Shown piece by piece: positions 49,405-57,283 of a DNA stretch of 64,000 nt (its first letter is position 1; each line of letters begins with the position of its first letter). The translations under genes were made by a program, and so were the position numbers. The notes below the pieces were generated by a model. It was given only the letters and a program-made list of their open reading frames with translations. It did not search any database and was not told the DNA's origin. Location of the stretch: contig NZ_CP040936.1 in the NCBI RefSeq assembly GCF_006352025.1, forward strand, positions 3,536,001 to 3,600,000, written 5' to 3'. The DNA comes from Hymenobacter sp. DG01. GTDB lineage: Bacteria > Bacteroidota > Bacteroidia > Cytophagales > Hymenobacteraceae.

Positions 49405-51399
49405 CTACGCCCTACCCGCCACGGCGGCCCGGATGTCGGCGGGTTCATCCTTGGGGATGGCGGCCAGCAGCTGGCGGGTGTACTCATGCTGGGGGTTAGC
49501 GTAGAGCTCAGCCGCCGGGCCGCTCTCCACAATTTTTCCCTGACGCATCACCAGCAGCCGGTCGCTCATAAAGCGGGCCACCGACAAGTCGTGGGTGATA
49601 AAGAGGTAGGTGATGCCGAACTCGCGCTTGAGGTCGTTGAGCAGGTTGAGCACCTGGGCCTGCACCGATACGTCGAGGGCCGAAACCGACTCGTCGCAGA
49701 TGATGCACTTGGGCTGCAGGGCCAGGGCCCGGGCTATGCAGATGCGCTGACGCTGGCCTCCGCTGAACTCGTGGGGGTAGCGCAGGTAATGTTCGTCGCG
49801 TAGGCCCACGGTGCGGAGCAGCTCCAGCACCCGGTCCTTCTGCTGCTGCCGGGTGCCGCCCACCCCGTGCACCTGCATGGGCTCCCGGATGGCCTCGCCC
49901 ACGGTCATCATAGGGTTGAGGGCAGCGTAAGGGTCCTGGAACACCATCTGAAACTCCCGGCGCTTGCGGCGCAGCTGGTCGGCCGGCAGCGTGGCCAGGT
50001 CCACTCCCTCGAACAGGATGCTACCCGAGGTAGGCTCCACCAGCCGCAGCAGCGTCCGGCCCAGCGTGGTTTTGCCGCAGCCCGACTCCCCTACCAACCC
50101 TACGGTTTCGCCAGGGTAAATATCGAAGCTCACTCCATCCACAGCCCGCACAAATTCCTTGGTCCGGTTGAAGAAGCCCTTGCGGATGGGAAAGTACACG
50201 TTGAGGTTCTCCACCTGCAACAGCGGCACCGAGCCAACGCGGGCTGCGGCTTGCCCTACCCCTGCTTTCTCAGCCAAGCTTACCGTAGCATCTTCTGATA
50301 CTTGCCCTTCAGGCACACTACCGCCAATCTGATCTGTACTCAATAATAACGGCTGCCCTGATTCTGCACCTGGGGCCGTTTCCAGCCCAAAATGCGGTTC
50401 CACGGGGCGTGAAACAGAATGTTCCACGGGGAACGTTTTGGCGGTTTCGTTGCCGTTTTGAGAGGTTAAACCATCACTTTCACCTTCAACATCCTCAACG
50501 ACTTGCGTGGCACTGGTTTCAGTGGCAATAAAGCCTCCATCGGCCGTTTCACGCATGAAATCGGCTACTACAGGTAACTTTTTTTTACCAACTGAAAGTT
50601 TTGGTCGGCAGGCCAGCAGCCCCTTGGTGTATGGGTGCTGGGGGTTGGTGAAAATATCGAGTATAGTGCCCTGCTCCACTACCCTACCCCGGTACATCAC
50701 CAGAATCCGGTCGGCTATTTCAGCCACTACCCCCAGGTCGTGGGTGATGAAGATGACGGCCGTGTTGTGCTGGCGGCGCAGGTCGTCGATTAGGCGGAGC
50801 ATGCGCGCTTGCACTGTCACGTCGAGGGCCGTGGTAGGCTCGTCGGCAATCAGGATGGCCGGGTTGCAGGCCATGGCCATGGCAATCATCACCCGCTGCT
50901 TCTGGCCGCCGCTGATTTCGTGGGGGTAGCTTGTGAAGATTTTCTCGGGGCGGGGGAGCTGGGCCATCGTAAACAGCTCCACGGTGCGGGCCGCGGCTTC
51001 TTTCTCCGTGAGCGTGGTGTGCAGGCGCAGGGCTTCCACTACCTGGCTGCCGCAGGTGTACACGGGGTTCAGGGAGGTCATCGGCTCCTGAAAAATCATG
51101 CTGATGTCGTTGCCCCTGACGCGCTGCAGCTGCTCATCGGTGAGCTGAAGCAGATCCACTTCCCCCAGCGCCTCCGACTGAAACCGCGCCTCACCGGAAG
51201 TAATCTGGCCGGGCGGCAGCGGAATCAGCCCCATCAGGGCCAACGACGTCACCGACTTCCCCGAGCCTGACTCGCCCACAATGGCCAGCGTTTCGCCCCG
51301 CCGCAGGTCAAAGGAAATATCTGCTACGGCCCGCGTGTTGCCACGGTGGCTGGCAAAATCGATGGTCAGGTTGCGGACGGACAGAATGGGCTGAGACAC
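49405..51399 (-). CDS. Dipeptide/oligopeptide ABC transporter, fused double ATPase (DppD-DppF type)
   Basis: A 664-residue protein with two complete ABC ATPases. Domain 1: Walker A GESGSGKS, signature ISGGQKQR, Walker [15 protein letters not shown]. Domain 2: Walker [10 protein letters not shown], signature FSGGQRQR, Walker [15 protein letters not shown]. Each is followed by the oligopeptide-transporter C-terminal motif ([24 protein letters not shown]). Between them, about residues 290-400, is a long low-complexity Glu/Ser/Val-rich linker. No permease or binding protein is adjacent. Confidence 0.93.
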   Translation of the reverse strand: MSQPILSVRNLTIDFASHRGNTRAVADISFDLRRGETLAIVGESGSGKSVTSLALMGLIPLPPGQITSGEARFQSEALGEVDLLQLTDEQLQRVRGNDISMIFQEPMTSLNPVYTCGSQVVEALRLHTTLTEKEAAARTVELFTMAQLPRPEKIFTSYPHEISGGQKQRVMIAMAMACNPAILIADEPTTALDVTVQARMLRLIDDLRRQHNTAVIFITHDLGVVAEIADRILVMYRGRVVEQGTILDIFTNPQHPYTKGLLACRPKLSVGKKKLPVVADFMRETADGGFIATETSATQVVEDVEGESDGLTSQNGNETAKTFPVEHSVSRPVEPHFGLETAPGAESGQPLLLSTDQIGGSVPEGQVSEDATVSLAEKAGVGQAAARVGSVPLLQVENLNVYFPIRKGFFNRTKEFVRAVDGVSFDIYPGETVGLVGESGCGKTTLGRTLLRLVEPTSGSILFEGVDLATLPADQLRRKRREFQMVFQDPYAALNPMMTVGEAIREPMQVHGVGGTRQQQKDRVLELLRTVGLRDEHYLRYPHEFSGGQRQRICIARALALQPKCIICDESVSALDVSVQAQVLNLLNDLKREFGITYLFITHDLSVARFMSDRLLVMRQGKIVESGPAAELYANPQHEYTRQLLAAIPKDEPADIRAAVAGRA

Positions 51400-51550
51400 G
51401 ACGACGGGAAGCGAGGCGGAAAAAAGTAAAGATAGGCAGGCGGGCAGTAGCTTGCGGCGGCTGTTTGGCGTACACGGAAACTGTCGTTTGGAGCAGGGCT
51501 CGGAACCTCGGTTGGCTGGTAAAGAACCGCAGCCGATTACTGCCGATTAC

Positions 51551-51572
51551 TCGCCTCGCTCGGAATGACAGC
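51551..51572. repeat. Interspersed repeat unit upstream of the aldo/keto reductase gene
   Basis: TCGCCTCGCTCGGAATGACAGC, the reverse of the widespread Bacteroidota GTCATTCCGAGC repeat, preceded by a doubled GCCGATTACT (51532-51551). The rest of the gap 51400-51619 shows no gene. Confidence 0.6.
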
Positions 51573-51619
51573 CTACGCCCTGCCTTCAACAAAACTATTT
51601 AACCTCATTTCCCTACCCC

Positions 51620-52606
51620 ATGCACTACCGCAAACTCGGCAAAACCGGCTTCAACATATCTGAAATTAGCCTTGGCACCTGGCAGGTAGGCGGCAAATGG
51701 GGCGACCCGTTCAGCCACGAAACCGCCGATGCTATCCTCAACAAAGCCGTAGATAGCGGCATCAACTTCATTGACACCGCTGACGTGTACGGCGATGGGG
51801 AAAGCGAAAAGGCCGTGGGCCGACTAGTGCGCAGCCGCTCTGAGCAGGTGTACGTGGCCACCAAATGCGGCCGCCAGCTGCAGCCCCACGTTAACGAGGC
51901 CTACCAGCCCGAGGCGCTCCGCAAGTTCGTGGAAGCCAGCTTGCGCAATATGCAGCTCGAAACCCTCGACCTGATTCAGCTGCACTGCCCGCCCACGGAA
52001 GTGTACTACCGCCCCGAAATCTTTGAGGTGTTTGACCGCCTGAAGGACGAAGGCAAGATCCGGAACCTGGGCGTGAGCGTGGAGAAAGTAGAGGAAGGGC
52101 TTAAGGCCCTCATGTTCTCCAACGTGACTACCGTTCAGCTAATCTTCAACATGTTCCGGCAGCGCCCCACGGAGCTGCTGTTCCAGGAAGCCAAGCGCCA
52201 CGATGTGGGCCTGATTGTGCGCGTGCCGCTGGCCAGTGGCCTGCTCACCGGTAAGTTCTCCCGCGAAACCACCTTCTCGCCCGATGACCACCGCCAGTTC
52301 AACCGCAACGGTGAGGCCTTTGACAAAGGCGAAACCTTCTCGGGCGTAGATTACGAAACTGGCCTGGCAGCCGTGGAGGAGCTGAAAAAAATCTTCCCCG
52401 ACCAGCCTAACCTCGCCCCCGTAGCCCTGCGCTGGGCGCTCATGTTTGATGAGGTAAGCTGCGTGATTCCCGGCGCCTCCCGGCCCGACCAGCTCGAATC
52501 GAACCTGCAGGCCGCCGCGCTGCCCGCCCTCACCGCCGAGCAAATGCAGGCCGTACGCGGCGTATATGAGCAGCGCATCAAGCCGCTGGTGCACCAAGTG
52601 TGGTAA
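51620..52606 (+). CDS. Aldo/keto reductase
   Basis: A 328-residue NADPH-dependent oxidoreductase of the AKR superfamily. Catalytic tetrad: Asp in FIDTADVYG, Tyr in the same segment, Lys in VYVATKCGR, His in LDLIQLHCPP. The C-terminal cofactor part has VIPGASRPDQLESNLQA. Similar to the general-stress YajO/IolS-type enzymes; substrate unknown. The gene is flanked by interspersed repeats at both ends. Confidence 0.95.
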   Translation: MHYRKLGKTGFNISEISLGTWQVGGKWGDPFSHETADAILNKAVDSGINFIDTADVYGDGESEKAVGRLVRSRSEQVYVATKCGRQLQPHVNEAYQPEALRKFVEASLRNMQLETLDLIQLHCPPTEVYYRPEIFEVFDRLKDEGKIRNLGVSVEKVEEGLKALMFSNVTTVQLIFNMFRQRPTELLFQEAKRHDVGLIVRVPLASGLLTGKFSRETTFSPDDHRQFNRNGEAFDKGETFSGVDYETGLAAVEELKKIFPDQPNLAPVALRWALMFDEVSCVIPGASRPDQLESNLQAAALPALTAEQMQAVRGVYEQRIKPLVHQVW

Positions 52607-52620
52607 GGATTTCACCTCTA

Positions 52621-52720
52621 GCTGTCATTCCGAGGAGCTAGCCGAAGCCAACTTTACGGTTACGCTGGAGTAGTACAATTACCTGCAGCAGAGAAGTTCT
52701 TCGCTTACAGGATGACAGCG
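52621..52720. repeat. MITE-like interspersed repeat downstream of the aldo/keto reductase gene
   Basis: GCTGTCAT at 52621-52628 is inverted as ATGACAGC at 52712-52719. Between them are GCTGTCATTCCGAGGAGC and the reverse of GCTGTCATCC..AAGCGAAGAACTTCTC, both degenerate versions of the common Bacteroidota GTCATYCTGAGC-type repeat. Confidence 0.6.
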
Positions 52721-52737
52721 CGTAACTAATAGAACAA

Positions 52738-52775
52738 AGAGGCCCGCTGGAACAGTTCCAGCGGGCCTTTTTAGC
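52738..52775. terminator. Terminator after lspA
   Basis: AGGCCCGCTGGAA / TTCCAGCGGGCCT stem, T-run on the plus strand and A-run on the left, between the aldo/keto reductase gene and lspA. Confidence 0.88.
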
Positions 52776-52792
52776 GTTGTTTAAGCAATTCT

Positions 52793-53452
52793 CTACGCTA
52801 CTTCCGATGCCTCTGCGTCGCGGCGGGCCTGGGCGGCGGTAGCGTCATCGGCGGCTACGGGGTGGGCTTCCTCCAGGTGCTGCCCATAGAAGCGGTTCTG
52901 GAAAATCAGAATCAGGGCTACCCCCACGAAAATGGCCGAGTCGGCGATGTTAAAGATCGGCCAGAGCGAAACGTGCGAACCGCCTACCAGGGGCCAGGAG
53001 TCGGGCAAAATGCCTTCGTAAAGGTCCACGTACAGCATATCAATGACTTGCCCGTGCAGCCAGGGGGTAGGCGCCCCGAAGGGAGCGTTGTCGTAAATAA
53101 CACCGTAGAAGATGGAATCGACGAGGTTACCGATGGCCCCGCCCAGAATCATGGCAATGCAGATGATCAGGCCGTTGGGCGCGTGTTGCTTCCAGAGGCG
53201 GTAGATGTAGTAGCTAATGCCCGTCACGGCTAGCAGGCGGAACAAGGTCAGGATAACCTTGCCGTAGGGCGCGGGCAGCTCTACCCCGAAAGCCATGCCC
53301 GGGTTTAGGGTGTAGTGCAGCTTAAACCAGTCGCCGAGCACGGGAATTTCGCCGGGCATACCCATGGGCATGTAGCGGTGCACGGCCCACTTCGAGAGTT
53401 GATCAATGACGATGACCAGCAAGGCCACGAGGTAGTATTTCCAGTACTTCAT
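52793..53452 (-). CDS. lspA: Lipoprotein signal peptidase
   Basis: A 219-residue inner membrane aspartyl protease that removes lipoprotein signal peptides. VIVIDQLSKW in helix 1, FKLHYTLNPGMAFG, catalytic Asp in GGAIGNLVDSIFYG, and the second Asp in FNIADSAIFVG. Longer than E. coli LspA by a loop (about 130-150) and an Ala/Asp-rich tail. The ATG at 53452 precedes the first helix; the upstream frame is rejected. Its substrates include the lipoproteins coded elsewhere in this window. Confidence 0.95.
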   Translation of the reverse strand: MKYWKYYLVALLVIVIDQLSKWAVHRYMPMGMPGEIPVLGDWFKLHYTLNPGMAFGVELPAPYGKVILTLFRLLAVTGISYYIYRLWKQHAPNGLIICIAMILGGAIGNLVDSIFYGVIYDNAPFGAPTPWLHGQVIDMLYVDLYEGILPDSWPLVGGSHVSLWPIFNIADSAIFVGVALILIFQNRFYGQHLEEAHPVAADDATAAQARRDAEASEVA

Positions 53453-53464
53453 TCGAAGAGAGAA

Positions 53465-53522
53465 GTGAGAGGTTAGAAGTGAGACTTCGCCCTGACGCTC
53501 TGTCAGGCTCGGAACCTCTCCC
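53465..53522. repeat. Structured repeat upstream of lspA
   Basis: GTGAGAGGTT (53465-53474) pairs with AACCTCTCCC (one mismatch), with an inner perfect CCTGAC / GTCAGG hairpin (53491-53507). The left arm repeats GAAGTGAGAGGTTAGAAGTGAG, the same word type as the repeats before coaX and the TPR gene. Confidence 0.5.
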
Positions 53523-53530
53523 CTCTCGTA

Positions 53531-53704
53531 GCACAAAGTGACAAAGATTTTTGGACTTTGCTACCGAAGCAGGCAGGCGGGTAATTGCGCCATTGGTATG
53601 TAGCTCGAAGGGCATTTTGTGCCCTTTTGAACCGCAGAAAGAACACAGCGCAGCACTTTGTGCGCCGGTGTGCCAACCGACCTTTTTCAAGAGCCGGTTG
53701 GCAC
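53531..53704. repeat. Inverted repeats and ileS terminator-like hairpin
   Basis: GCACAAAGTG (53531-53540) recurs inverted as CACTTTGTGC (53654-53663). A separate hairpin GTGCCAACCG / CGGTTGGCAC spans 53670-53704, 8 bases after the ileS stop, and probably ends that transcript. No gene is seen in 53453-53711. Confidence 0.5.
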
Positions 53705-53711
53705 CTCAGCA

Positions 53712-56700
53712 TCAGGCAGTTGCTACTTCCAGCTGCACAGGCACGGTGTACTCGTCAAATTCCAGCACCGAACCGCCGTTCAGATCAGGAGCGAAATCCA
53801 GGGCCAGGGCCTGCACTTCCTCACGGATGTAGCTACCGAACGACTGCACGGCGGCTTCCAGCTCGGGCTGGTGCCCAAGCGTCACGCGGATGCGGTCCTG
53901 CACTTCCAGTCCGCTGTCTTTGCGCAGGTTCTGGAGGCGATTCACCAGCTCGCGAGCCACACCTTCCTGACGCAGCTCCTCGGTCAGGGTCACGTCGAGG
54001 GCTACCGTGAGCGGGCCGTCGGTGGCTACCAGCCAGCCGGGCAGGTCCTGGGTGCGGATTTCCACGTCGTCGGGGGCCAGGGTGTAGGCCTCGCCGTCGA
54101 TTTCCACGGCCAGCTGACCGGTTTTTTCGAGGGTGCTGATTTCCTCCGGGGTCATCTGCTGGATGCGGGCACCCACGGCTTTCAGCTTGGCTCCGTACTG
54201 CTGGCCCAGGCGCTTGAAGTTGGGCTTCACCGACTTCACCAGCACGCCGCTGGTATCGTCGAGGAACTCCACGTGCTTCACGTTCACCTCGGCGCAGATC
54301 AGGTCTTCCACCTTGCCTACCTGCTCCCGGGTAGTCTCGTTGAACACCGGTACCAGAATGCGCTGCAGAGGCTGGCGCACCTTCAGCACCGACTTCTTCC
54401 GCAGGGAGTGCGTGAGCGAAGAAATACGCTGGGCCAGCTCCATGCGCTCCTCCAGAGCCTTATCGATGCGGCTTTCGTTGGCCTGCACCAGCAGCGTGAG
54501 GTGCACCGATTCGGGGGCTAGTGGGGTGTTTTTGGCTACTGCTTCCTCGCGCATACCGCCGGTCATGTTCTGGTAGAGCCACTCAGCGAAGAAGGGCGCA
54601 ATGGGGGCCATGAGCTGGGCCACGACTACCAGACATTCCTGCAGGGTTTCGTAGGCGGCCTTTTTATCGGCGGTCAGCTCGCCCTTCCAGAAGCGGCGGC
54701 GCGAGAGGCGCACGTGCCAGTTGGAGAGCTGATCGGTCACGAAATCCTGGATGGCGCGAGCGGCCTTCGTGGGGTCATAGCCATCGTAGTAGCCACGTAC
54801 TTCCTGAATCAACGACTGCAGCTTGCTGAGAATCCAGCGGTCCAGCTCGGTCAGCTCTTCGTAGGGCACCCGGTCGAACTCGCGGGCCTGGAAGCCGTCG
54901 AGGTTGGCGTAGAGGGCGTAGAACGAGTAGGTGTTGAAGAGCGTGCCGAAGAAGCGGCGCTGCACCTCCGTGATGCCGTTCAGGTCGAATTTGAGGTTGT
55001 CCCAGGGCTGAGCGTTGGCAATCATATACCAGCGCGTGGCATCGGGGCCAAACTGCTCAATGGTGCTGAACGGGTCGATGGCGTTGCCGAGGCGCTTGCT
55101 CATCTTGTTGCCGTTTTTATCCAGCACCAGGCCGTTGGCCATTACGTTTTTGTAGGCCACGGAGTCTTCCAACATCACCGCCAGAGCGTGCAGGGTAAAG
55201 AACCAGCCGCGGGTCTGGTCCACGCCTTCGGCAATGAAATCAGCCGGGAAGTTCTTCTCGAACTGGGCCTTGTTTTCCAGCGGGTAATGCCACTGCGCGT
55301 AGGGCATAGCGCCGCTGTCAAACCACACGTCGATGAGGTCGGTTTCGCGGTACATGGGCTGGCCGCTGGGCGACACGAGGAACACGTCGTCCACGTAGGG
55401 GCGGTGCAAATCCTTCATTTCGCCGGTGGCAATGGGGTTGTGCGTCATCACCTCGGCCGCTACGGCCTTATCAATTTCGGCGCTCAGCTCGGCAATGCTA
55501 CCGATGCAGATTTCCTCCGAGCCGTCCTGGGTGCGCCAGATGGGCAGGGGCGTGCCCCAGTAGCGCGAGCGGCTCAGGTTCCAGTCCACCAGGTTTTCCA
55601 GCCAGTTGCCGAAGCGGCCGGTACCGGTGCTTTCGGGCTGCCAATTGATGGTTTTATTAAGCTCGATGAGCCGGTGTTTCACCGCCGTGGTCTTGATAAA
55701 CCAAGAGTCCAGGGGGTAGTAAAGTACGGGCTTATCGGTGCGCCAGCAGTGCGGGTAGGTGTGCTCGTACTTCTCCACTTTGAAGGCCGTGCCGTCGCCT
55801 TTCATGCGGATGGCAATGCTTTCGTCGAGGGTTTTGTAGTCGGCGCCGCTCTGGTCGTGGCCGTCGTAGTTTTTCACCCAGCGGCCGCCAAATTCGCCCA
55901 TCTGAGCTACGTAGCGGCCGGTGCGGTCCACCACCGGGCCCAGCTTGCCTTCGTCGTCGGCTACCAGCAGGGCGGGCACGCCAGCGAGTTGAGCAGCGCG
56001 GAAGTCATCGGCGCCAAACGTGGGCGAAATATGCACAATGCCGGTACCGTCTTCGGTGGTTACGAAGTCGCCGTTGATGACGCGGAAGGCGTTTTCCTCG
56101 CCCTCAAACGCTGGGAAGCCCTTGTCGTGACCGAACAGGCGCTCGTAGCGGATCCCTACCAGATCGGCGCCTTTGAAATTCGCTTCAATGCGCCAGGGCA
56201 GCACTTTATCGCCGGCTTTATAGTCCTCCAGCGAAGCCTCCTTGCCCTTGTCGGTAAAGTATTTGCCTACCAGCGCCTCTGCCAGGACCACCCGAATAGG
56301 CGCGCCGGTATAGGGGTTAAAGGTGCGCACCAGCACATACGAAATGCCTTTCCCCACCGCTAGGCCAGTGTTGGCAGGCAGCGTCCAGGGGGTCGTTGTC
56401 CAGGCCAGGATGTAGGTAGGAACCTCCCCAGCTCCGGCAAGCAGCTGCTCCGACTTCTCGTCGCGCTTCACCTTGAACTGGGCCACGATGGTCGTGTCCT
56501 TCACGTCGCGGTAGGTGCCGGGCTGGTTTAGCTCGTGGGAGCTGAGGCCGGTACCGGCGGCCGGAGAGTAGGGCTGGATGGTGTAGCCTTTGTAGAGGTA
56601 GCCTTTGTCGTAGAGCTTCTTGAGCAGCGCCCAGCAGCTCTCGATGTACTCGGGCTCGAAGGTGATATAGGGGTCATCGAGGTCAACCCAATAGCCCATT

Positions 56701-57113
56701 TTCTCGGTGAGGTCGTCCCACTGGGCCTTGAAGCGCATCACAGTTTCGCGGCAGCGCTGGTTGTACTCCTCGATGCTGATTTTCTTGCCGATATCCTCCT
56801 TCGTGATGCCCAGCTCCTTCTCTACCTGCAGCTCAATGGGCAGACCGTGGGTGTCCCAGCCGCCTTTGCGCGACACCTGCTTACCCAGCAAGGTCTGGTA
56901 GCGGCAGAAAATGTCTTTTACCGTCCGGGCCATGACGTGGTGAATGCCGGGGGCGCCGTTGGCCGAGGGCGGGCCTTCATAAAATACGAAGGTGGGCTGC
57001 CCTTCGCGGGTGCTCACGCTCTTCTCGAAGATGCCGTTCTGCTTCCACCACGCCAGGATATCGGTACCAACCTGGCCGTAGTTGAGCGGCTGCTTGTATT
57101 CGGGGTAGTTCAT
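53712..57113 (-). CDS. ileS: Isoleucine--tRNA ligase
   Basis: An 1133-residue class I synthetase. The nucleotide motif is in PPSANGAPGIHH (HIGH position), KMSKRLGNAIDP is the KMSKS loop, and RGGWDTHGLPIELQVEKELGITK- and SPAAGTGLSSHE-type segments mark the editing and connective regions. The GIHHV and eukaryote-like sequence suggest the IleRS2 type, which tends to be mupirocin-resistant; that is family-level inference. Long C-terminal extension after the anticodon-binding domain. Confidence 0.96.
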   Translation of the reverse strand: MNYPEYKQPLNYGQVGTDILAWWKQNGIFEKSVSTREGQPTFVFYEGPPSANGAPGIHHVMARTVKDIFCRYQTLLGKQVSRKGGWDTHGLPIELQVEKELGITKEDIGKKISIEEYNQRCRETVMRFKAQWDDLTEKMGYWVDLDDPYITFEPEYIESCWALLKKLYDKGYLYKGYTIQPYSPAAGTGLSSHELNQPGTYRDVKDTTIVAQFKVKRDEKSEQLLAGAGEVPTYILAWTTTPWTLPANTGLAVGKGISYVLVRTFNPYTGAPIRVVLAEALVGKYFTDKGKEASLEDYKAGDKVLPWRIEANFKGADLVGIRYERLFGHDKGFPAFEGEENAFRVINGDFVTTEDGTGIVHISPTFGADDFRAAQLAGVPALLVADDEGKLGPVVDRTGRYVAQMGEFGGRWVKNYDGHDQSGADYKTLDESIAIRMKGDGTAFKVEKYEHTYPHCWRTDKPVLYYPLDSWFIKTTAVKHRLIELNKTINWQPESTGTGRFGNWLENLVDWNLSRSRYWGTPLPIWRTQDGSEEICIGSIAELSAEIDKAVAAEVMTHNPIATGEMKDLHRPYVDDVFLVSPSGQPMYRETDLIDVWFDSGAMPYAQWHYPLENKAQFEKNFPADFIAEGVDQTRGWFFTLHALAVMLEDSVAYKNVMANGLVLDKNGNKMSKRLGNAIDPFSTIEQFGPDATRWYMIANAQPWDNLKFDLNGITEVQRRFFGTLFNTYSFYALYANLDGFQAREFDRVPYEELTELDRWILSKLQSLIQEVRGYYDGYDPTKAARAIQDFVTDQLSNWHVRLSRRRFWKGELTADKKAAYETLQECLVVVAQLMAPIAPFFAEWLYQNMTGGMREEAVAKNTPLAPESVHLTLLVQANESRIDKALEERMELAQRISSLTHSLRKKSVLKVRQPLQRILVPVFNETTREQVGKVEDLICAEVNVKHVEFLDDTSGVLVKSVKPNFKRLGQQYGAKLKAVGARIQQMTPEEISTLEKTGQLAVEIDGEAYTLAPDDVEIRTQDLPGWLVATDGPLTVALDVTLTEELRQEGVARELVNRLQNLRKDSGLEVQDRIRVTLGHQPELEAAVQSFGSYIREEVQALALDFAPDLNGGSVLEFDEYTVPVQLEVATA

Positions 57114-57127
57114 TGAGTGGGGAGTCT

Positions 57128-57283
57128 TAGCCCTAGTCGCCTCACCCCCTAGCCCCCTCTCCGAAAAAGGATAGGAAGGACCAGAGATAGAAGCGGCAGA
57201 GCTAGTAGAACTAGATTTTTAATTTTTAAGCTAACTCCCCTCCTTTTCGGAGAGGAGGCTATGGGGTGAGGCGACTAGGGCTA
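57128..57283. repeat. Long inverted repeat element between RND transporter and ileS
   Basis: Arms of about 45 bases (57128-57172 and 57238-57283) match with two substitutions and one indel; the arm reads TAGCCCTAGTCGCCTCACCC then a CTAGCCCCCTCTCCGAAAA-type stretch. About 65 bases of AT-rich loop lie between. The right arm contains the RND gene stop codon. The CCCCTAGCCCCCTCTCC word is a known type of abundant intergenic repeat in Bacteroidota. Confidence 0.85.

Noticed and set aside
50420..50435. Second parS site in the ABC ATPase linker
   Set aside because: Three mismatches to the 16-mer and located inside a coding region; likely chance. Mentioned only as a low-interest observation.
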